Shown here: positions 54,353-63,584 of the stretch, piece by piece | Layout: each line of letters begins with the position of its first letter | How positions within the stretch are numbered: position 1 is the stretch's first letter | Origin: Chitinophaga rhizosphaerae | GTDB taxonomy: Bacteria; Bacteroidota; Bacteroidia; Chitinophagales; Chitinophagaceae | DNA: 64,000 nt | Direction: 5' to 3' | Assembly (NCBI RefSeq): GCF_003958645.1 | Contig: NZ_RXLO01000002.1 | Location: forward strand, 248,001 to 312,000 | Program-made: the position numbers and the translations under genes | Notes under the pieces: generated by a model | The model's input: only the letters and a program-made list of their open reading frames with translations | The model's database searches: none | Told to the model about the DNA's origin: nothing

Positions 54353-54823
54353 CTATTTCATGGCGGACTTTCCCTGTCCACGGTGGAATAACCGCAGGAT
54401 ATCTTCGGCGGAATTGGTCGTAATATATCGTGTTTTCCCATTACGCAATTTCAATTTCAGCACCTGATTCCCTTCGAAAATGTACCCCCATCCGTCTCCC
54501 ACATACCGGATGCCCCATCCACCGAAATTGCGCCCTGCCCCCAGCAAAGTCACATCCGTCAATTCCTCCCACGGAAAATTCCGCTGCAGTCGCAATACGG
54601 GCCGGATTTTCAGTTGAATCCCCTGTTCGTCGGCCTCCAGCCGCATATGCAGCCACATCAGCATACCGCCCAATCCCAACAGCAACACCGCGGATGCGAT
54701 GCCCATTTCCAGCCATTCTCCGGTAGTTACGGCCTTGTACATAAAAAGTACGAGCAGCGGAGCCCCGATGACGCCTCCGATCCAACGGGCCAACGGTGGC
54801 ATATGTTGCGTTTCAATGATCAT
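54353..54823 (-). CDS. small membrane protein with PH-like C-terminus
   Basis: About 156 residues from ATG 54823; the frame extends upstream to 55117 but that part is an Arg/Ser-rich antisense of the acyl-CoA dehydrogenase gene. Two membrane helices (WIGGVIGAPLLVLFMYKAV and MGIASAVLLLGLGGMLMWL) are followed by a short beta domain (EQGIQLKIRPVLRLQRNFPW, GWGIRYVGDGWGYIFEGN) like small bacterial PH-type domains. Function unknown. Confidence 0.68.
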   Translation of the reverse strand: MIIETQHMPPLARWIGGVIGAPLLVLFMYKAVTTGEWLEMGIASAVLLLGLGGMLMWLHMRLEADEQGIQLKIRPVLRLQRNFPWEELTDVTLLGAGRNFGGWGIRYVGDGWGYIFEGNQVLKLKLRNGKTRYITTNSAEDILRLFHRGQGKSAMK

Positions 54824-54968
54824 AATTGTTGGTTTCAAAAGTAGCGGAAAATGCTCCCCTAAAATTAACCGAAAAACGGCACAATTCATGGCAACTGCCG
54901 TATCACCGCAGCGGCCGGCCCCTGTGGGAGCCAGCCGCTGACTATGAGTTGACCTTTTACTTTTACTG

Positions 54969-56111
54969 TCAGGATTTGAGGACTTCCCTTGCGATGACGA
55001 TCTTCTGGATTTCGCTCGTGCCCTCGCCGATGGTACACAGCTTCGCATCGCGGTAAAACTTCTCCACCGGGAAATCCTTCGTGTAACCATATCCCCCGAA
55101 AACCTGCACGGCTTCATTGGCTACCGATACCGCGATCTCCGAAGCGTAGTATTTGGCCATGGCGGCCTGTTTCGTCATGGGTAAATGCTTGTTCTTCATA
55201 TCGGCCGCCTGCATGGTCAGCAATTCCGCCGCGGCGATCTGCGTGGCCATGTCCGCCAGTTTAAAGGAAATACCCTGGAAACTGGAGATCGGTTTATCGA
55301 ACTGGTGGCGTTCCTGCGAATATTTCAAAGCCGCGTCGTACGCGCCTTTCGCGATGCCGAGCGAGAGCGCTGCAATGGAAATGCGCCCGCCGTCGAGCAC
55401 TTTCATCGACTGGATGAAACCTTCTCCCTCCTTGCCCAGCATGTTCCCCGCCGGGATGCGGCAATTATCGAAAATCATTTCGGCGGTTTCGGAAGCCCGC
55501 ATGCCGAGTTTGTTTTCTTTCTTCCCGCCGCTGAAACCAGGCGTTCCGCGCTCCACTACGAAGGCCGTCATGCCATGACTGTCGCGCACCGCGCCTGTTC
55601 TGGCGATCACCACGGCCACGTTTCCGCTTTTCCCGTGCGTGATCCAGCATTTGGTGCCGTTAAGCACCCATTCATCACCTTCCTTCTTGGCCGTACATTT
55701 CATGTTCATGGCGTCTGACCCGGTGTTGGGCTCTGTGAGGCCCCATGCGCCGATCCATTGGCCGGATGCGAGTTTGGGCAGCCATCGCTGTTTCTGTTCT
55801 TCGTTACCGAATTGCAGGATATGCCCGGTGCACAAACTGTTATGCGCTGCCAGGCTCAGCCCTACCGCACCGCAAAGCCGCGCCACTTCGCTGATGACCG
55901 TCACATATTCCAGGTAACCGAGCCCCGAGCCGCCATAGGCTTCCGGCACCAGCACACCCATCAGCCCCAGCTCCCCCATGCGGTGAAACAGGTCTGCAGG
56001 GAAAGTCTGCGATTCGTCCCACTCCATAATATGCGGCTGGATGTTCGTTTTCCCGAAATCTTTGATCACCTGGGCGATCTGTTGTTGCATGTCCGTTGGC
56101 TGAAAGTTCAT
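54969..56111 (-). CDS. acyl-CoA dehydrogenase (short/branched-chain type)
   Basis: 380 residues. N-terminal helical domain, middle beta domain ([30 protein letters not shown]) and a C-terminal helical domain with [22 protein letters not shown] and [21 protein letters not shown]. Catalytic Glu is in [16 protein letters not shown]. It oxidises acyl-CoA to 2-enoyl-CoA with FAD, passing electrons to ETF. Length and motifs are normal. It follows an HhH gene by 15 bases. Confidence 0.95.
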   Translation of the reverse strand: MNFQPTDMQQQIAQVIKDFGKTNIQPHIMEWDESQTFPADLFHRMGELGLMGVLVPEAYGGSGLGYLEYVTVISEVARLCGAVGLSLAAHNSLCTGHILQFGNEEQKQRWLPKLASGQWIGAWGLTEPNTGSDAMNMKCTAKKEGDEWVLNGTKCWITHGKSGNVAVVIARTGAVRDSHGMTAFVVERGTPGFSGGKKENKLGMRASETAEMIFDNCRIPAGNMLGKEGEGFIQSMKVLDGGRISIAALSLGIAKGAYDAALKYSQERHQFDKPISSFQGISFKLADMATQIAAAELLTMQAADMKNKHLPMTKQAAMAKYYASEIAVSVANEAVQVFGGYGYTKDFPVEKFYRDAKLCTIGEGTSEIQKIVIAREVLKS

Positions 56112-56126
56112 AACCTGAAATACGTT

Positions 56127-56852
56127 TTAAGGGGCGATTAAGTATTTTTCAATTTTACGATAAATGGAGTCATTCACCAAAGGCAGCGCCATTAGGTCGC
56201 TCACCTGCCTGAAACGCCCGTTGGCACTGCGATATCGTATGATAGCACGGGCCAATTTCGTGTTGATGTATGGATGATCGGCCAAAGATTTTTCATCTGT
56301 CTCGTTGACATCGATCTTTCTTAGAGATTCATCACCCAGTCGTAAATAAGGTTGAATTTTTTTAAATACGGAATCGGGTAAACCGTAGGTTTCACCTACT
56401 TGTATGACGCTGTGGAAGCCGCCGAGCCGGTTCCGGAACCGTACAATGCGCCCCGCGTACCCCGCACCGATGTATGGCAAACGTTCCCATTCCGCACTAT
56501 CCGCTGCATTAATTCCAATCACCGGCGGCGGCTTCCGCTCCCAGGATTTCTTCCTCGCGGTATCGCGCTGCCAGGGTTTGCGGAATGCACTGTCTTTACG
56601 GTAGGATTTGCCTTTCCAACTGGCGCGCATACTGTCGTGCCGCCGCGTTTTCTCGCGCGCCCCTTCCGCCAGGAGCCCCGCTACCGCGCGCTCCGCCTCC
56701 GCCATGCCCAGCGTATCCGCGGGCGGCGGCAATGGGCGGATATGCAGCCAGACGGCCGGTAAACATTGGAAAATTACGATGAGGATCAGCAGGCAGGCAA
56801 TGCCCTGCCGTTCCCGACGGGAAAAATCGAAAAAGGAGTCCGGCACAAACAA
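56127..56852 (-). CDS. membrane-anchored helix-hairpin-helix (ComEA-like) protein
   Basis: 241 residues. A single N-terminal membrane helix (IACLLILIVIFQCLPAVWL), a basic low-complexity linker (about 60-105, rich in Arg/Lys), then two helix-hairpin-helix repeats: INAADSAEWERLPYIGAGYA and the more divergent IDVNETDEKSLADHPYINTK. ComEA-like HhH proteins bind DNA in the periplasm; whether this one does is not shown. It is upstream of the acyl-CoA dehydrogenase gene and downstream of the PhnP-like gene. Confidence 0.84.
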   Translation of the reverse strand: MFVPDSFFDFSRRERQGIACLLILIVIFQCLPAVWLHIRPLPPPADTLGMAEAERAVAGLLAEGAREKTRRHDSMRASWKGKSYRKDSAFRKPWQRDTARKKSWERKPPPVIGINAADSAEWERLPYIGAGYAGRIVRFRNRLGGFHSVIQVGETYGLPDSVFKKIQPYLRLGDESLRKIDVNETDEKSLADHPYINTKLARAIIRYRSANGRFRQVSDLMALPLVNDSIYRKIEKYLIAP

Positions 56853-56889
56853 TGGTTTTTATGAGCGCCGAATGTAGTTTTTTTTTCGA

Positions 56890-57654
56890 TCACAAATTTA
56901 TTTCGAGCCCGTCAAATGCGAGGTGCATCCCTTCGGGCAACATCGGTTCCACTTCCGCATGCAACCCAAGCTGGTGGCTGATATGCGTAAATAGCACCTG
57001 CGGCACTTCCAGCTCCCGGCCCAGTTCGATGGCTTCGTCGAGCGTGAAATGGGAGATGTGTTTTTCGCGGCGGAGCGCGTTGAGCACAAGCACTTTCGAC
57101 CCGCGGACCTTTTCCTTTTCTTCCGGCGCGATGAAATTGGCGTCGGTAATGTAGGTGAAGTCGCCGAAGCGGAAGCCCAGTACGGGCATTTTATGATGCA
57201 AAACGTTGACGGGCGTGAATTTCAGGCCGTTCACGAAAAACGGTTCGTTACCGATCGGCTGCAGGTTCAGTTCGGGAATACCGGGGTATTTGAAATCGGC
57301 GAACGCGTAGGAGAACTCGCGCATGATCACGTCCTGCGAATAATCCGAAGCGTAAATGTCGATGGGTTGCTGCTGGAAATAGTTGAAGGCGCGGATATCG
57401 TCCATCCCGGCGATGTGGTCTTTGTGGGAATGTGTGATGACCACGGCTTCCAGCCGCTTCACCTGTGCGCGGAGCATCTGGTAGCGGAAATCGGGCGTGG
57501 TATCGATAACGATATTGCCGGCCTTTTCGTCGGAGATGAGGATGCTGGAACGGAGGCGGTTGTCCCGCAGGTCTGAAGAGGCGCAAACGTTGCACGGACA
57601 GGCGATGACAGGCACGCCCTGCGAGGTGCCCGTACCGAGGAAGGTTACTTTCAC
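56890..57654 (-). CDS. PhnP-like metallo-beta-lactamase-fold phosphodiesterase
   Basis: 254 residues. The metal motif is HSHKDH (His75, His77, Asp79, His80) and a Cys-rich early loop (PVIACPCNVC) is the PhnP-type zinc site. TDANFI, LVLNALRREKHISHF and LFTHISHQLG complete the set. Members act on cyclic nucleotides or similar phosphodiesters. Its start overlaps the upstream small protein by four bases, so they are translated together. Confidence 0.88.
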   Translation of the reverse strand: MKVTFLGTGTSQGVPVIACPCNVCASSDLRDNRLRSSILISDEKAGNIVIDTTPDFRYQMLRAQVKRLEAVVITHSHKDHIAGMDDIRAFNYFQQQPIDIYASDYSQDVIMREFSYAFADFKYPGIPELNLQPIGNEPFFVNGLKFTPVNVLHHKMPVLGFRFGDFTYITDANFIAPEEKEKVRGSKVLVLNALRREKHISHFTLDEAIELGRELEVPQVLFTHISHQLGLHAEVEPMLPEGMHLAFDGLEINL

Positions 57655-58025
57655 GGCTGCGGGGTTTCCGGGTTTTCGTCAGCGGTTTCGTCTTCGGCCC
57701 CGTCTTCCCCGGCCTCGTTCTTCGACGTTTCCTCTTTGGCGGCGGCAGCGGCCATTTCGGCGCGGCTGTCGAGCACCTGGCGGTAGAGCTTCTGCGATTC
57801 CGGCGTCAGGAAGCCTTCTTCCAGGGCGATGGACGGCAGGATGTCGAGCAGGGTATTGATACGGCCTTCCACGTTCAGGAATTTGTTCACCACCACTACT
57901 TTCTTGTGTTCCAGGATGCAGTAGCCGGAGTTGAACGTTCCTTTTTCGTAGCGAATAATATATTTCGCCTCGTCAAAAATCTTCTCCAGCTTCGCCAGGT
58001 TGGCGGGGGTACTCTTCAGGTTCAT
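57651..58025 (-). CDS. small conserved protein between porX and the PhnP-like gene
   Basis: 124 residues. Residues 1-90 are a compact mixed domain (LEKIFDEAKYIIRYEKGTFN, YCILEHKKVVVVNKFLNVEG) and the C-terminal ~35 residues are an acidic Glu/Ala-rich tail (EAGEDGAEDETADENPE). No function is recognised. It lies 19 bases after porX and overlaps the next gene, so it is part of a porX operon. Confidence 0.75.
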   Translation of the reverse strand: MNLKSTPANLAKLEKIFDEAKYIIRYEKGTFNSGYCILEHKKVVVVNKFLNVEGRINTLLDILPSIALEEGFLTPESQKLYRQVLDSRAEMAAAAAKEETSKNEAGEDGAEDETADENPETPQP

Positions 58026-58044
58026 ATGTTCTCCCGTTGTTTAG

Positions 58045-59598
58045 CTATTTGCTCACCATCTTCGCCACCGGTACGATCATCTCTTCGAGCGAGATCCCGC
58101 CGTGCTGGAAGGTGTTGCGGTAATAGTTCACAAAAAAATTATAATTGTTCGGATAGCAGAGGTATCCGTCTCCACGGGCAAAGATATAAGAAGAATTGAC
58201 ATTCGGCCGCGGCAGCCCGGCATCTTTCGGGTCGCGGAAGGCCAGTACTTCCTTGGGGTCATAGTTCAGGTTGCGGCCGTGCTTGTATCGCAGATTGGTG
58301 GTGGTCTGCTTGTCGCCGATCACTTTCACCGGCGTTTTCACGCGCACGGAGCCATGGTCTGTAGCTATGATCAGGTTGATCTTCCTGTCCGAAATCTTCT
58401 TCAGCGCCTGGTGAAGGGGCGAATGCTCGAACCAGCTGGTGGTGATGGAACGGTAGCTCACTTCGTCGCCCGCCAGTTCTTTCAACACTTCCATTTCCGT
58501 CCGCGCATGGCTGAGCATGTCCACGAAGTTATAAACGATCACGTTCAGCGGATAGTTCAGCAGGTTGTGGATATTGTTGACGAGATGCTGCCCGTCTGCA
58601 TGGTGCACCACTTTCGTATACGAGAATTTCGGGTCCATTTTGAGGCGGGCCAGCTGCGCGGCGATGAATTTCTCTTCGTGGAGGTTTTTGCCGCCTTCTT
58701 CGTCGTCGTTCTTCCATTCATCGGGGAATTTCGCTTCGATGTCTATCGGCAGCATGCCGGCAAAAATGGCGTTGCGGGCATATTGGGTGGATGTGGGGAG
58801 GATGCTGTAAAAGGTGTCTTCCTCCACCACCCGGAACGATTCGGAGAAGATGGGCTGGATGGCTTTCCACTGGTCGTACCGGAGGTTATCGATGAGGATG
58901 AAGAAGTTGGGGACGGAAGGGTCGAGCAGGGGAAGCACTTTCTTCGAGAAGAGGGTGTGGCTCATGATGGGCGCGTTTTTGGCGCCGGGGGCCACCCAAT
59001 CCGCATAATTCCGGGCGATGAATTTGGCGAACTCGGTGTTGGCTTCGGATTTCTGGGACTGCAGCACTTCCAGCATTTCGGGCGAGTCGGATTTCGCCAT
59101 TTCCATTTCCCAATACACGAGTTTTTTGTAGATATCGGCCCATTCTTCGTGGTTCGGATTATCGTTAAGGGCCATGAACAGCGTCCGGAACTGTTGCTGG
59201 TAGGCCGTTGTGGTCTTTTCCGCCACGAGGCGCTTGTTGTCGATGATTTTCTTGAGCGACAGCAATACCTGGTTGGGGTTGACGGGTTTGATGAGGTAAT
59301 CGGTGATCTGGGAACCGATGGCCTCGTCCATAACGTTTTCCGCCTCGTTCTTCGTGATCATGACCACGGGGATCTGCTGGTTGATTTCCTTGATCTTCCC
59401 GAGGGTTTCGAGGCCGGTGATGCCGGGCATCGACTCGTCGAGCAGCACCACGTCCACGATATTGTCACGGAGGAATTCCAGCGCGTCGTACCCGTTGGTG
59501 AGTGCGGAAACGTGGTATCCTTTATTTTCCAGGAAGATGATCTGCGATTTGAGGGAATCGATCTCATCGTCCACCCAGAGTATGTTGATTTGATTCAT
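58045..59598 (-). CDS. porX: PorX: response regulator with PglZ-type phosphatase/hydrolase domain
   Basis: 517 residues. The N-terminal receiver domain (1-120) has the acidic pocket VDDE (9-12), phosphorylatable Asp54 (VLLDESMPG) and the Lys of YLIKPVNP. The rest is a PglZ/alkaline-phosphatase-like domain with LIDNLRYDQWKAI, YNFVDMLSHART and ATDHGSVRV metal-site residues. PorX with the kinase PorY controls type IX secretion genes and binds the secretion machinery in Bacteroidota. It heads an operon. Confidence 0.93.
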   Translation of the reverse strand: MNQINILWVDDEIDSLKSQIIFLENKGYHVSALTNGYDALEFLRDNIVDVVLLDESMPGITGLETLGKIKEINQQIPVVMITKNEAENVMDEAIGSQITDYLIKPVNPNQVLLSLKKIIDNKRLVAEKTTTAYQQQFRTLFMALNDNPNHEEWADIYKKLVYWEMEMAKSDSPEMLEVLQSQKSEANTEFAKFIARNYADWVAPGAKNAPIMSHTLFSKKVLPLLDPSVPNFFILIDNLRYDQWKAIQPIFSESFRVVEEDTFYSILPTSTQYARNAIFAGMLPIDIEAKFPDEWKNDDEEGGKNLHEEKFIAAQLARLKMDPKFSYTKVVHHADGQHLVNNIHNLLNYPLNVIVYNFVDMLSHARTEMEVLKELAGDEVSYRSITTSWFEHSPLHQALKKISDRKINLIIATDHGSVRVKTPVKVIGDKQTTTNLRYKHGRNLNYDPKEVLAFRDPKDAGLPRPNVNSSYIFARGDGYLCYPNNYNFFVNYYRNTFQHGGISLEEMIVPVAKMVSK

Positions 59599-59725
59599 GT
59601 ATACGAATTACGAATTTATTTAGAATATATTGGCAAATATTTAGATACGGTCAAAAATCGTACCCATGCGGTGTAAAAACGCCGGGGCGCGGCTTTCCCT
59701 ACAGCAAAAGTTAGCGCGGATGGCG

Positions 59726-59733
59726 TAGATTTG
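59726..59733 (+). promoter_or_regulatory. candidate -7 box for the HD-domain gene
   Basis: TAGATTTG matches TAnnTTTG exactly, 25 bases before the ATG at 59758. A suitable TTG at -33 is not obvious. Confidence 0.4.
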
Positions 59734-59757
59734 TACCGATCGATATAAAATGACCGA

Positions 59758-60984
59758 ATGACTGACCGAAAACGCAAGATTGTGAACGACCCGGTGTATG
59801 GGTTTATAACAATCGATCATCCATTGATATTCAGCCTCCTGTCGCACCCCTACTACCAGCGGTTGCGGCGGATCCACCAGATGGCGCTGGCGCACCTGGT
59901 GTACCCGGGCGCCATGCATACCCGTTTCCATCACAGTATGGGCGCATATCACCTGATGAGCTGTGCGCTGGCGGAATTGAAGGGAAAGGGGGTGGAAATA
60001 TCGGAAGAGGAGGAAGTGGCCGCGAAAATGGCCATATTATTGCATGATGTGGGGCATGGGCCATATTCCCATGCGCTGGAGCATACGCTGGTGGAAGGTG
60101 TTTCCCACGAGGAGATTTCCCAACTGCTCATGCAGACCCTTAACCGGGAGATGGACGGCGCGCTGGACCTGACTTTGGATATTTTTAACGACCGGTATCA
60201 TAAAAAATTCCTGCATCAATTGGTTTCCAGCCAGTTAGACGTAGACCGGATGGATTACCTGAGCCGAGACAGCTTTTATACGGGCGTTTCGGAAGGGGTG
60301 ATCTCGTACGACAGGATCATCAAGATGCTGACGGTGGCCGGCGGGGAGCTGATGGTGGAGGAAAAAGGGATTTATTCCATCGAGAAGTTCATTGTGGCGA
60401 GGCGGCTCATGTACTGGCAGGTGTACCTGCATAAAACGGTGCTGAGCGCGGAAAACATGCTGGTGCGCGTGCTGATGCGGGCCAAGGTGCTCGCGGGGCA
60501 GGGCGTGGAGCTGTTCGGTTCCCCCGCGCTGCGGTACTTCCTGTACGGGCGGGTGGGGCGCCAGGAGTTTGAGCGCGATCCCGAAGTGCTGGCGCAGTTC
60601 TGCCTGCTGGACGATTACGACATCATGGGCGCCATAAAAGTGTGGGCGGGGCATGAAGACAAGACGCTGGGCACGCTGTGCCGGTGGCTCGTGAACCGCC
60701 AACTTTTCAAGGTTACGCTGCGGAACGACCCGTTCAGCGCGGCCGAAGTGGCCGGGCTGCGGGAAAAAGCGATGCAGGAGCTGGGGCTTTCCGCAACGGA
60801 AGCGGAATATTTCGTGTTCACCGATGCGGCCAGCCTCAAGGCGTATGATGCTGAAGATGAAAAGATTAACATATTATATAAGGACGGCAACGTGCGGGAT
60901 ATTTCATCCATCGACAATGCCCTTGTATCGCATACTTTGGCAAGACCGATAAAAAAATTCTACATTTGTCATCCAAAATTCTAG
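59758..60984 (+). CDS. HD-domain phosphohydrolase (dGTPase/SAMHD1-like)
   Basis: 408 residues. Metal-binding His57-58/His96-Asp97 lie in MHTRFHHSMGAYHL and LLHDVGHGPYSHALEH, and the second Asp in VSSQLDVDRMDYLSRDSFY. This order matches the HD-domain triphosphohydrolase/SamHD1-like group. The substrate is likely a nucleotide but is not fixed. The end of the gene contains the probable lpxD promoter, and the next gene begins 92 bases on. Confidence 0.9.
   Translation: MTDRKRKIVNDPVYGFITIDHPLIFSLLSHPYYQRLRRIHQMALAHLVYPGAMHTRFHHSMGAYHLMSCALAELKGKGVEISEEEEVAAKMAILLHDVGHGPYSHALEHTLVEGVSHEEISQLLMQTLNREMDGALDLTLDIFNDRYHKKFLHQLVSSQLDVDRMDYLSRDSFYTGVSEGVISYDRIIKMLTVAGGELMVEEKGIYSIEKFIVARRLMYWQVYLHKTVLSAENMLVRVLMRAKVLAGQGVELFGSPALRYFLYGRVGRQEFERDPEVLAQFCLLDDYDIMGAIKVWAGHEDKTLGTLCRWLVNRQLFKVTLRNDPFSAAEVAGLREKAMQELGLSATEAEYFVFTDAASLKAYDAEDEKINILYKDGNVRDISSIDNALVSHTLARPIKKFYICHPKF
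60937..60968 (+). promoter_or_regulatory. candidate promoter of the lpxD-lpxC/fabZ-lpxA operon
   Basis: TTG at 60937-60939 and TACATTTG at 60961-60968, 21 bases apart, fit the Bacteroidota pattern. It lies inside the last codons of the HD-domain gene, so the lipid A genes can be transcribed separately from it. Confidence 0.45.
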
Positions 60985-61076
60985 GCTAACAACGTTTTAC
61001 ATGAACTTAACATGTTAGTGAATACGGTAATATTATCCGGAGGCGGCCTGGAAGGTAACATTTCAACATTATAACT

Positions 61077-62132
61077 ATGCAATTCAGCGCATTACAGCTG
61101 GCTACCATACTGAACGGTAAGCTGGAGGGGGACCCGGAAGTGAAAGTGCACAATATCGCCAAAATAGAAGAGGCAGGGGACGGCATGTTAAGTTTTATCG
61201 CCAATCCCAAGTACGAAGAATTCATTTACACCACGCAGGCATCCATCCTCATCGTGAATGATACCCTGGAGATCGACCGGCCCGTGAAGCCCACGCTCAT
61301 CCGTGTGAAAGATGCATATAGCTCCTTCGCGCTGTTGCTGGAGAAATACCAGCAACTGACGGGTGCGGGCAACAAAACCGGCATCCAGCAGCCTTCCCAC
61401 GTTCCGGCCACCGTAAAAATGGGCACCGGCGTGTTCATCGGCGCTTTCGCATATCTTGGCGAGAACGTGCAACTGGGCGATAACGTGAAGATCTACCCCG
61501 GCGTGTACCTGGGAGACAATGTGAAGATCGGTTCCGGCTCCGTACTGTACCCCGGCGTGAAAGTGTACGACCATTGCGTGTTGGGCAACCGCGTGATCCT
61601 CCATGCCGGCTGCGTGATCGGCGGAGACGGGTTCGGGTTTGCGCCGCAGGCAGACGGCTCGTATAAAAAAGTGCCCCAGGTGGGCAACGTGGTGATCCAC
61701 GACGATGTGGAGATCGGTGCGAATACGACCATCGACCGGGCCACCATGGGCTCCACCGTGATCCTTTCCGGCGTGAAGCTCGATAACCTCATCCAGATCG
61801 CCCACAACGTGGAAATCGGCCAGAATACCGTGATCGCGGCGCAATCGGGCATTTCCGGCAGCACCAAGATCGGGCGGAACTGCGTGATCGGCGGGCAGGT
61901 AGGCATCGTCGGGCATATCCAGATCGCAGACGGCACCCGGATCAACGCACAAAGCGGATTATCGAAATCCATCAGCACGCCCAATACCGCCCTTACCGGC
62001 TCCCCGGCGTACGATTATAAAAGTTCACTGAAAAGTCAGGCAATTTTTAGAAATTTGCCGGAATTGGAAAAGCGGGTCAAAGAGCTGGAAGAAATGGTGA
62101 AGCAACTGCTGGCGGAAAAAGCCGGCGTGTAA
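61077..62132 (+). CDS. lpxD: UDP-3-O-(3-hydroxyacyl)glucosamine N-acyltransferase
   Basis: 351 residues. The N-terminal uridine-binding domain has [21 protein letters not shown] left-handed beta helix of hexapeptide repeats (about 105-310) carries the catalytic His region [12 protein letters not shown] and [15 protein letters not shown]-terminal helix ([17 protein letters not shown]) forms the trimer coil. It adds the second 3-hydroxyacyl chain in lipid A synthesis. It is 30 bases before the lpxC-fabZ gene. Confidence 0.97.
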   Translation: MQFSALQLATILNGKLEGDPEVKVHNIAKIEEAGDGMLSFIANPKYEEFIYTTQASILIVNDTLEIDRPVKPTLIRVKDAYSSFALLLEKYQQLTGAGNKTGIQQPSHVPATVKMGTGVFIGAFAYLGENVQLGDNVKIYPGVYLGDNVKIGSGSVLYPGVKVYDHCVLGNRVILHAGCVIGGDGFGFAPQADGSYKKVPQVGNVVIHDDVEIGANTTIDRATMGSTVILSGVKLDNLIQIAHNVEIGQNTVIAAQSGISGSTKIGRNCVIGGQVGIVGHIQIADGTRINAQSGLSKSISTPNTALTGSPAYDYKSSLKSQAIFRNLPELEKRVKELEEMVKQLLAEKAGV

Positions 62133-62162
62133 TTAAAAAAAGAAACTGAATACGTAGCTATA

Positions 62163-63575
62163 ATGATGGACACTCAGCAACAGAACCAGCAGACCCTGAA
62201 AGGTCCCGTGACCATTTCTGGTGTTGGTTTGCATACAGGAGCGCATGTGAACATGACCCTCAAGCCGGCAATGCCCGGTTTCGGCATCAAATTCCAACGC
62301 ATCGATCTGCCGGACCAGCCAATCGTTAAAGCGGATGTGGACTATGTAGTGGATACCGCCCGCGGCACCACGCTCGAGCATAACGGTGCCCGCGTAAGCA
62401 CCGTGGAACACATCCTCGCCGCGCTCGTAGGCATGGGGGTAGACAACGTACTGATCGAGCTGAACGGACCGGAAATCCCCATCATGGACGGTTCTTCCAT
62501 CCCTTTCATCGACCTTATCGAAGAAGTGGGCATCCAGGAACAGGAAGCCAAAAAGATCTGGTATTCCATCGACACCAATATCAACTATTACGATGAAGTG
62601 AAGAAAGTGGAAATGTCTGCCCTTCCGGCGCCGGATTACCGCATCACTACGCTCATCGACTTCAATTCTCCCGTGCTCGGTACCCAGCACGCCAACCTGA
62701 AAAGCCTGGCCGATTTCAAGAAAGACATCGCGCCGTGCCGTACTTTCGTGTTCCTGCACGAGCTGGAATACCTGCTGGCCAACAACCTCATCAAAGGGGG
62801 AGACATCAATAACGCCATCGTGGTGGTAGACCGCGCCGTGAGCGAAGAAGAGCTGAACAGGCTCGCCAAGGCTTTCGACCGTGCGGAAATCTCCGTTCAC
62901 CAGCGCGAAGGCATCCTCAATAACGCACAGCTTCACTTCCCCAACGAACCCGCGCGCCACAAGCTGCTCGATATCGTGGGAGACCTCGCCCTGATCGGCT
63001 ACCCCATCAAGGCGCATATCATCGCCAACCGTCCCGGGCACGCTTCCAATGTGGAGTTTGCCCGAAAGATCAAGGCGTATATCAAGAAGAACAAGCATAA
63101 CCGCGACGTTCCCATCTACGATCCCAACCAACCGGCGATCTACGACATCAACCGCATCGTGAAAACCATGCCGCACCGTTACCCGATGCTGCTGGTAGAC
63201 AAGATCATCGAACTGAGCGATACGCTGGTGGTGGGCATCAAGAACGTCACCTTCAACGAGCAGATCTTCCAGGGGCACTTCCCCAACAACCCGGTAATGC
63301 CCGGCGTACTGATCTGCGAAGCCCTGGCCCAGGTAGGCGGCATCCTCGCCCTCAACCCGAAACCGGACCCGGAAAATTACGATACCTATTTCCTCAAGAT
63401 CGATAATTGCAAATTCAAGCAAAAAGTGATGCCCGGAGATACCATGGTACTGAAAATGGAGCTGCTCAGCCCCATCCGCAGAGGCCTGGTGGAAATGCGC
63501 GGAACCGCCTTCGTCGGCAATAAAGTAGCGGCGGAAGCAGACATGGTTGCTCAAATTGTAAAACGCGAAGGATAA
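62163..63575 (+). CDS. LpxC-FabZ fusion (UDP-3-O-acyl-GlcNAc deacetylase / 3-hydroxyacyl-ACP dehydratase)
   Basis: 470 residues. The LpxC part (1-310) has [12 protein letters not shown], the zinc ligand His83 in VEHILAAL, and [13 protein letters not shown] for the other metal ligands. The FabZ part (about 325-470) has [12 protein letters not shown] (catalytic His) and [22 protein letters not shown] (Glu). The fusion is typical of Bacteroidota and couples lipid A deacetylation with fatty-acid dehydration. Start ATG 62163; adjacent ATG 62166 is possible. Confidence 0.97.
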   Translation: MMDTQQQNQQTLKGPVTISGVGLHTGAHVNMTLKPAMPGFGIKFQRIDLPDQPIVKADVDYVVDTARGTTLEHNGARVSTVEHILAALVGMGVDNVLIELNGPEIPIMDGSSIPFIDLIEEVGIQEQEAKKIWYSIDTNINYYDEVKKVEMSALPAPDYRITTLIDFNSPVLGTQHANLKSLADFKKDIAPCRTFVFLHELEYLLANNLIKGGDINNAIVVVDRAVSEEELNRLAKAFDRAEISVHQREGILNNAQLHFPNEPARHKLLDIVGDLALIGYPIKAHIIANRPGHASNVEFARKIKAYIKKNKHNRDVPIYDPNQPAIYDINRIVKTMPHRYPMLLVDKIIELSDTLVVGIKNVTFNEQIFQGHFPNNPVMPGVLICEALAQVGGILALNPKPDPENYDTYFLKIDNCKFKQKVMPGDTMVLKMELLSPIRRGLVEMRGTAFVGNKVAAEADMVAQIVKREG

Positions 63576-63584
63576 AATAACAGC

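Noticed and set aside
54824-55117. N-terminal extension of the small PH-like membrane protein
   Set aside because: Arg/Ser-rich stretch that lies in the 3' end of the acyl-CoA dehydrogenase gene on the same strand; the ATG at 54823 precedes the first membrane helix.
58102-59676. 524-codon plus-strand frame
   Set aside because: Antisense of porX; Val/His/Phe-rich composition without motifs.
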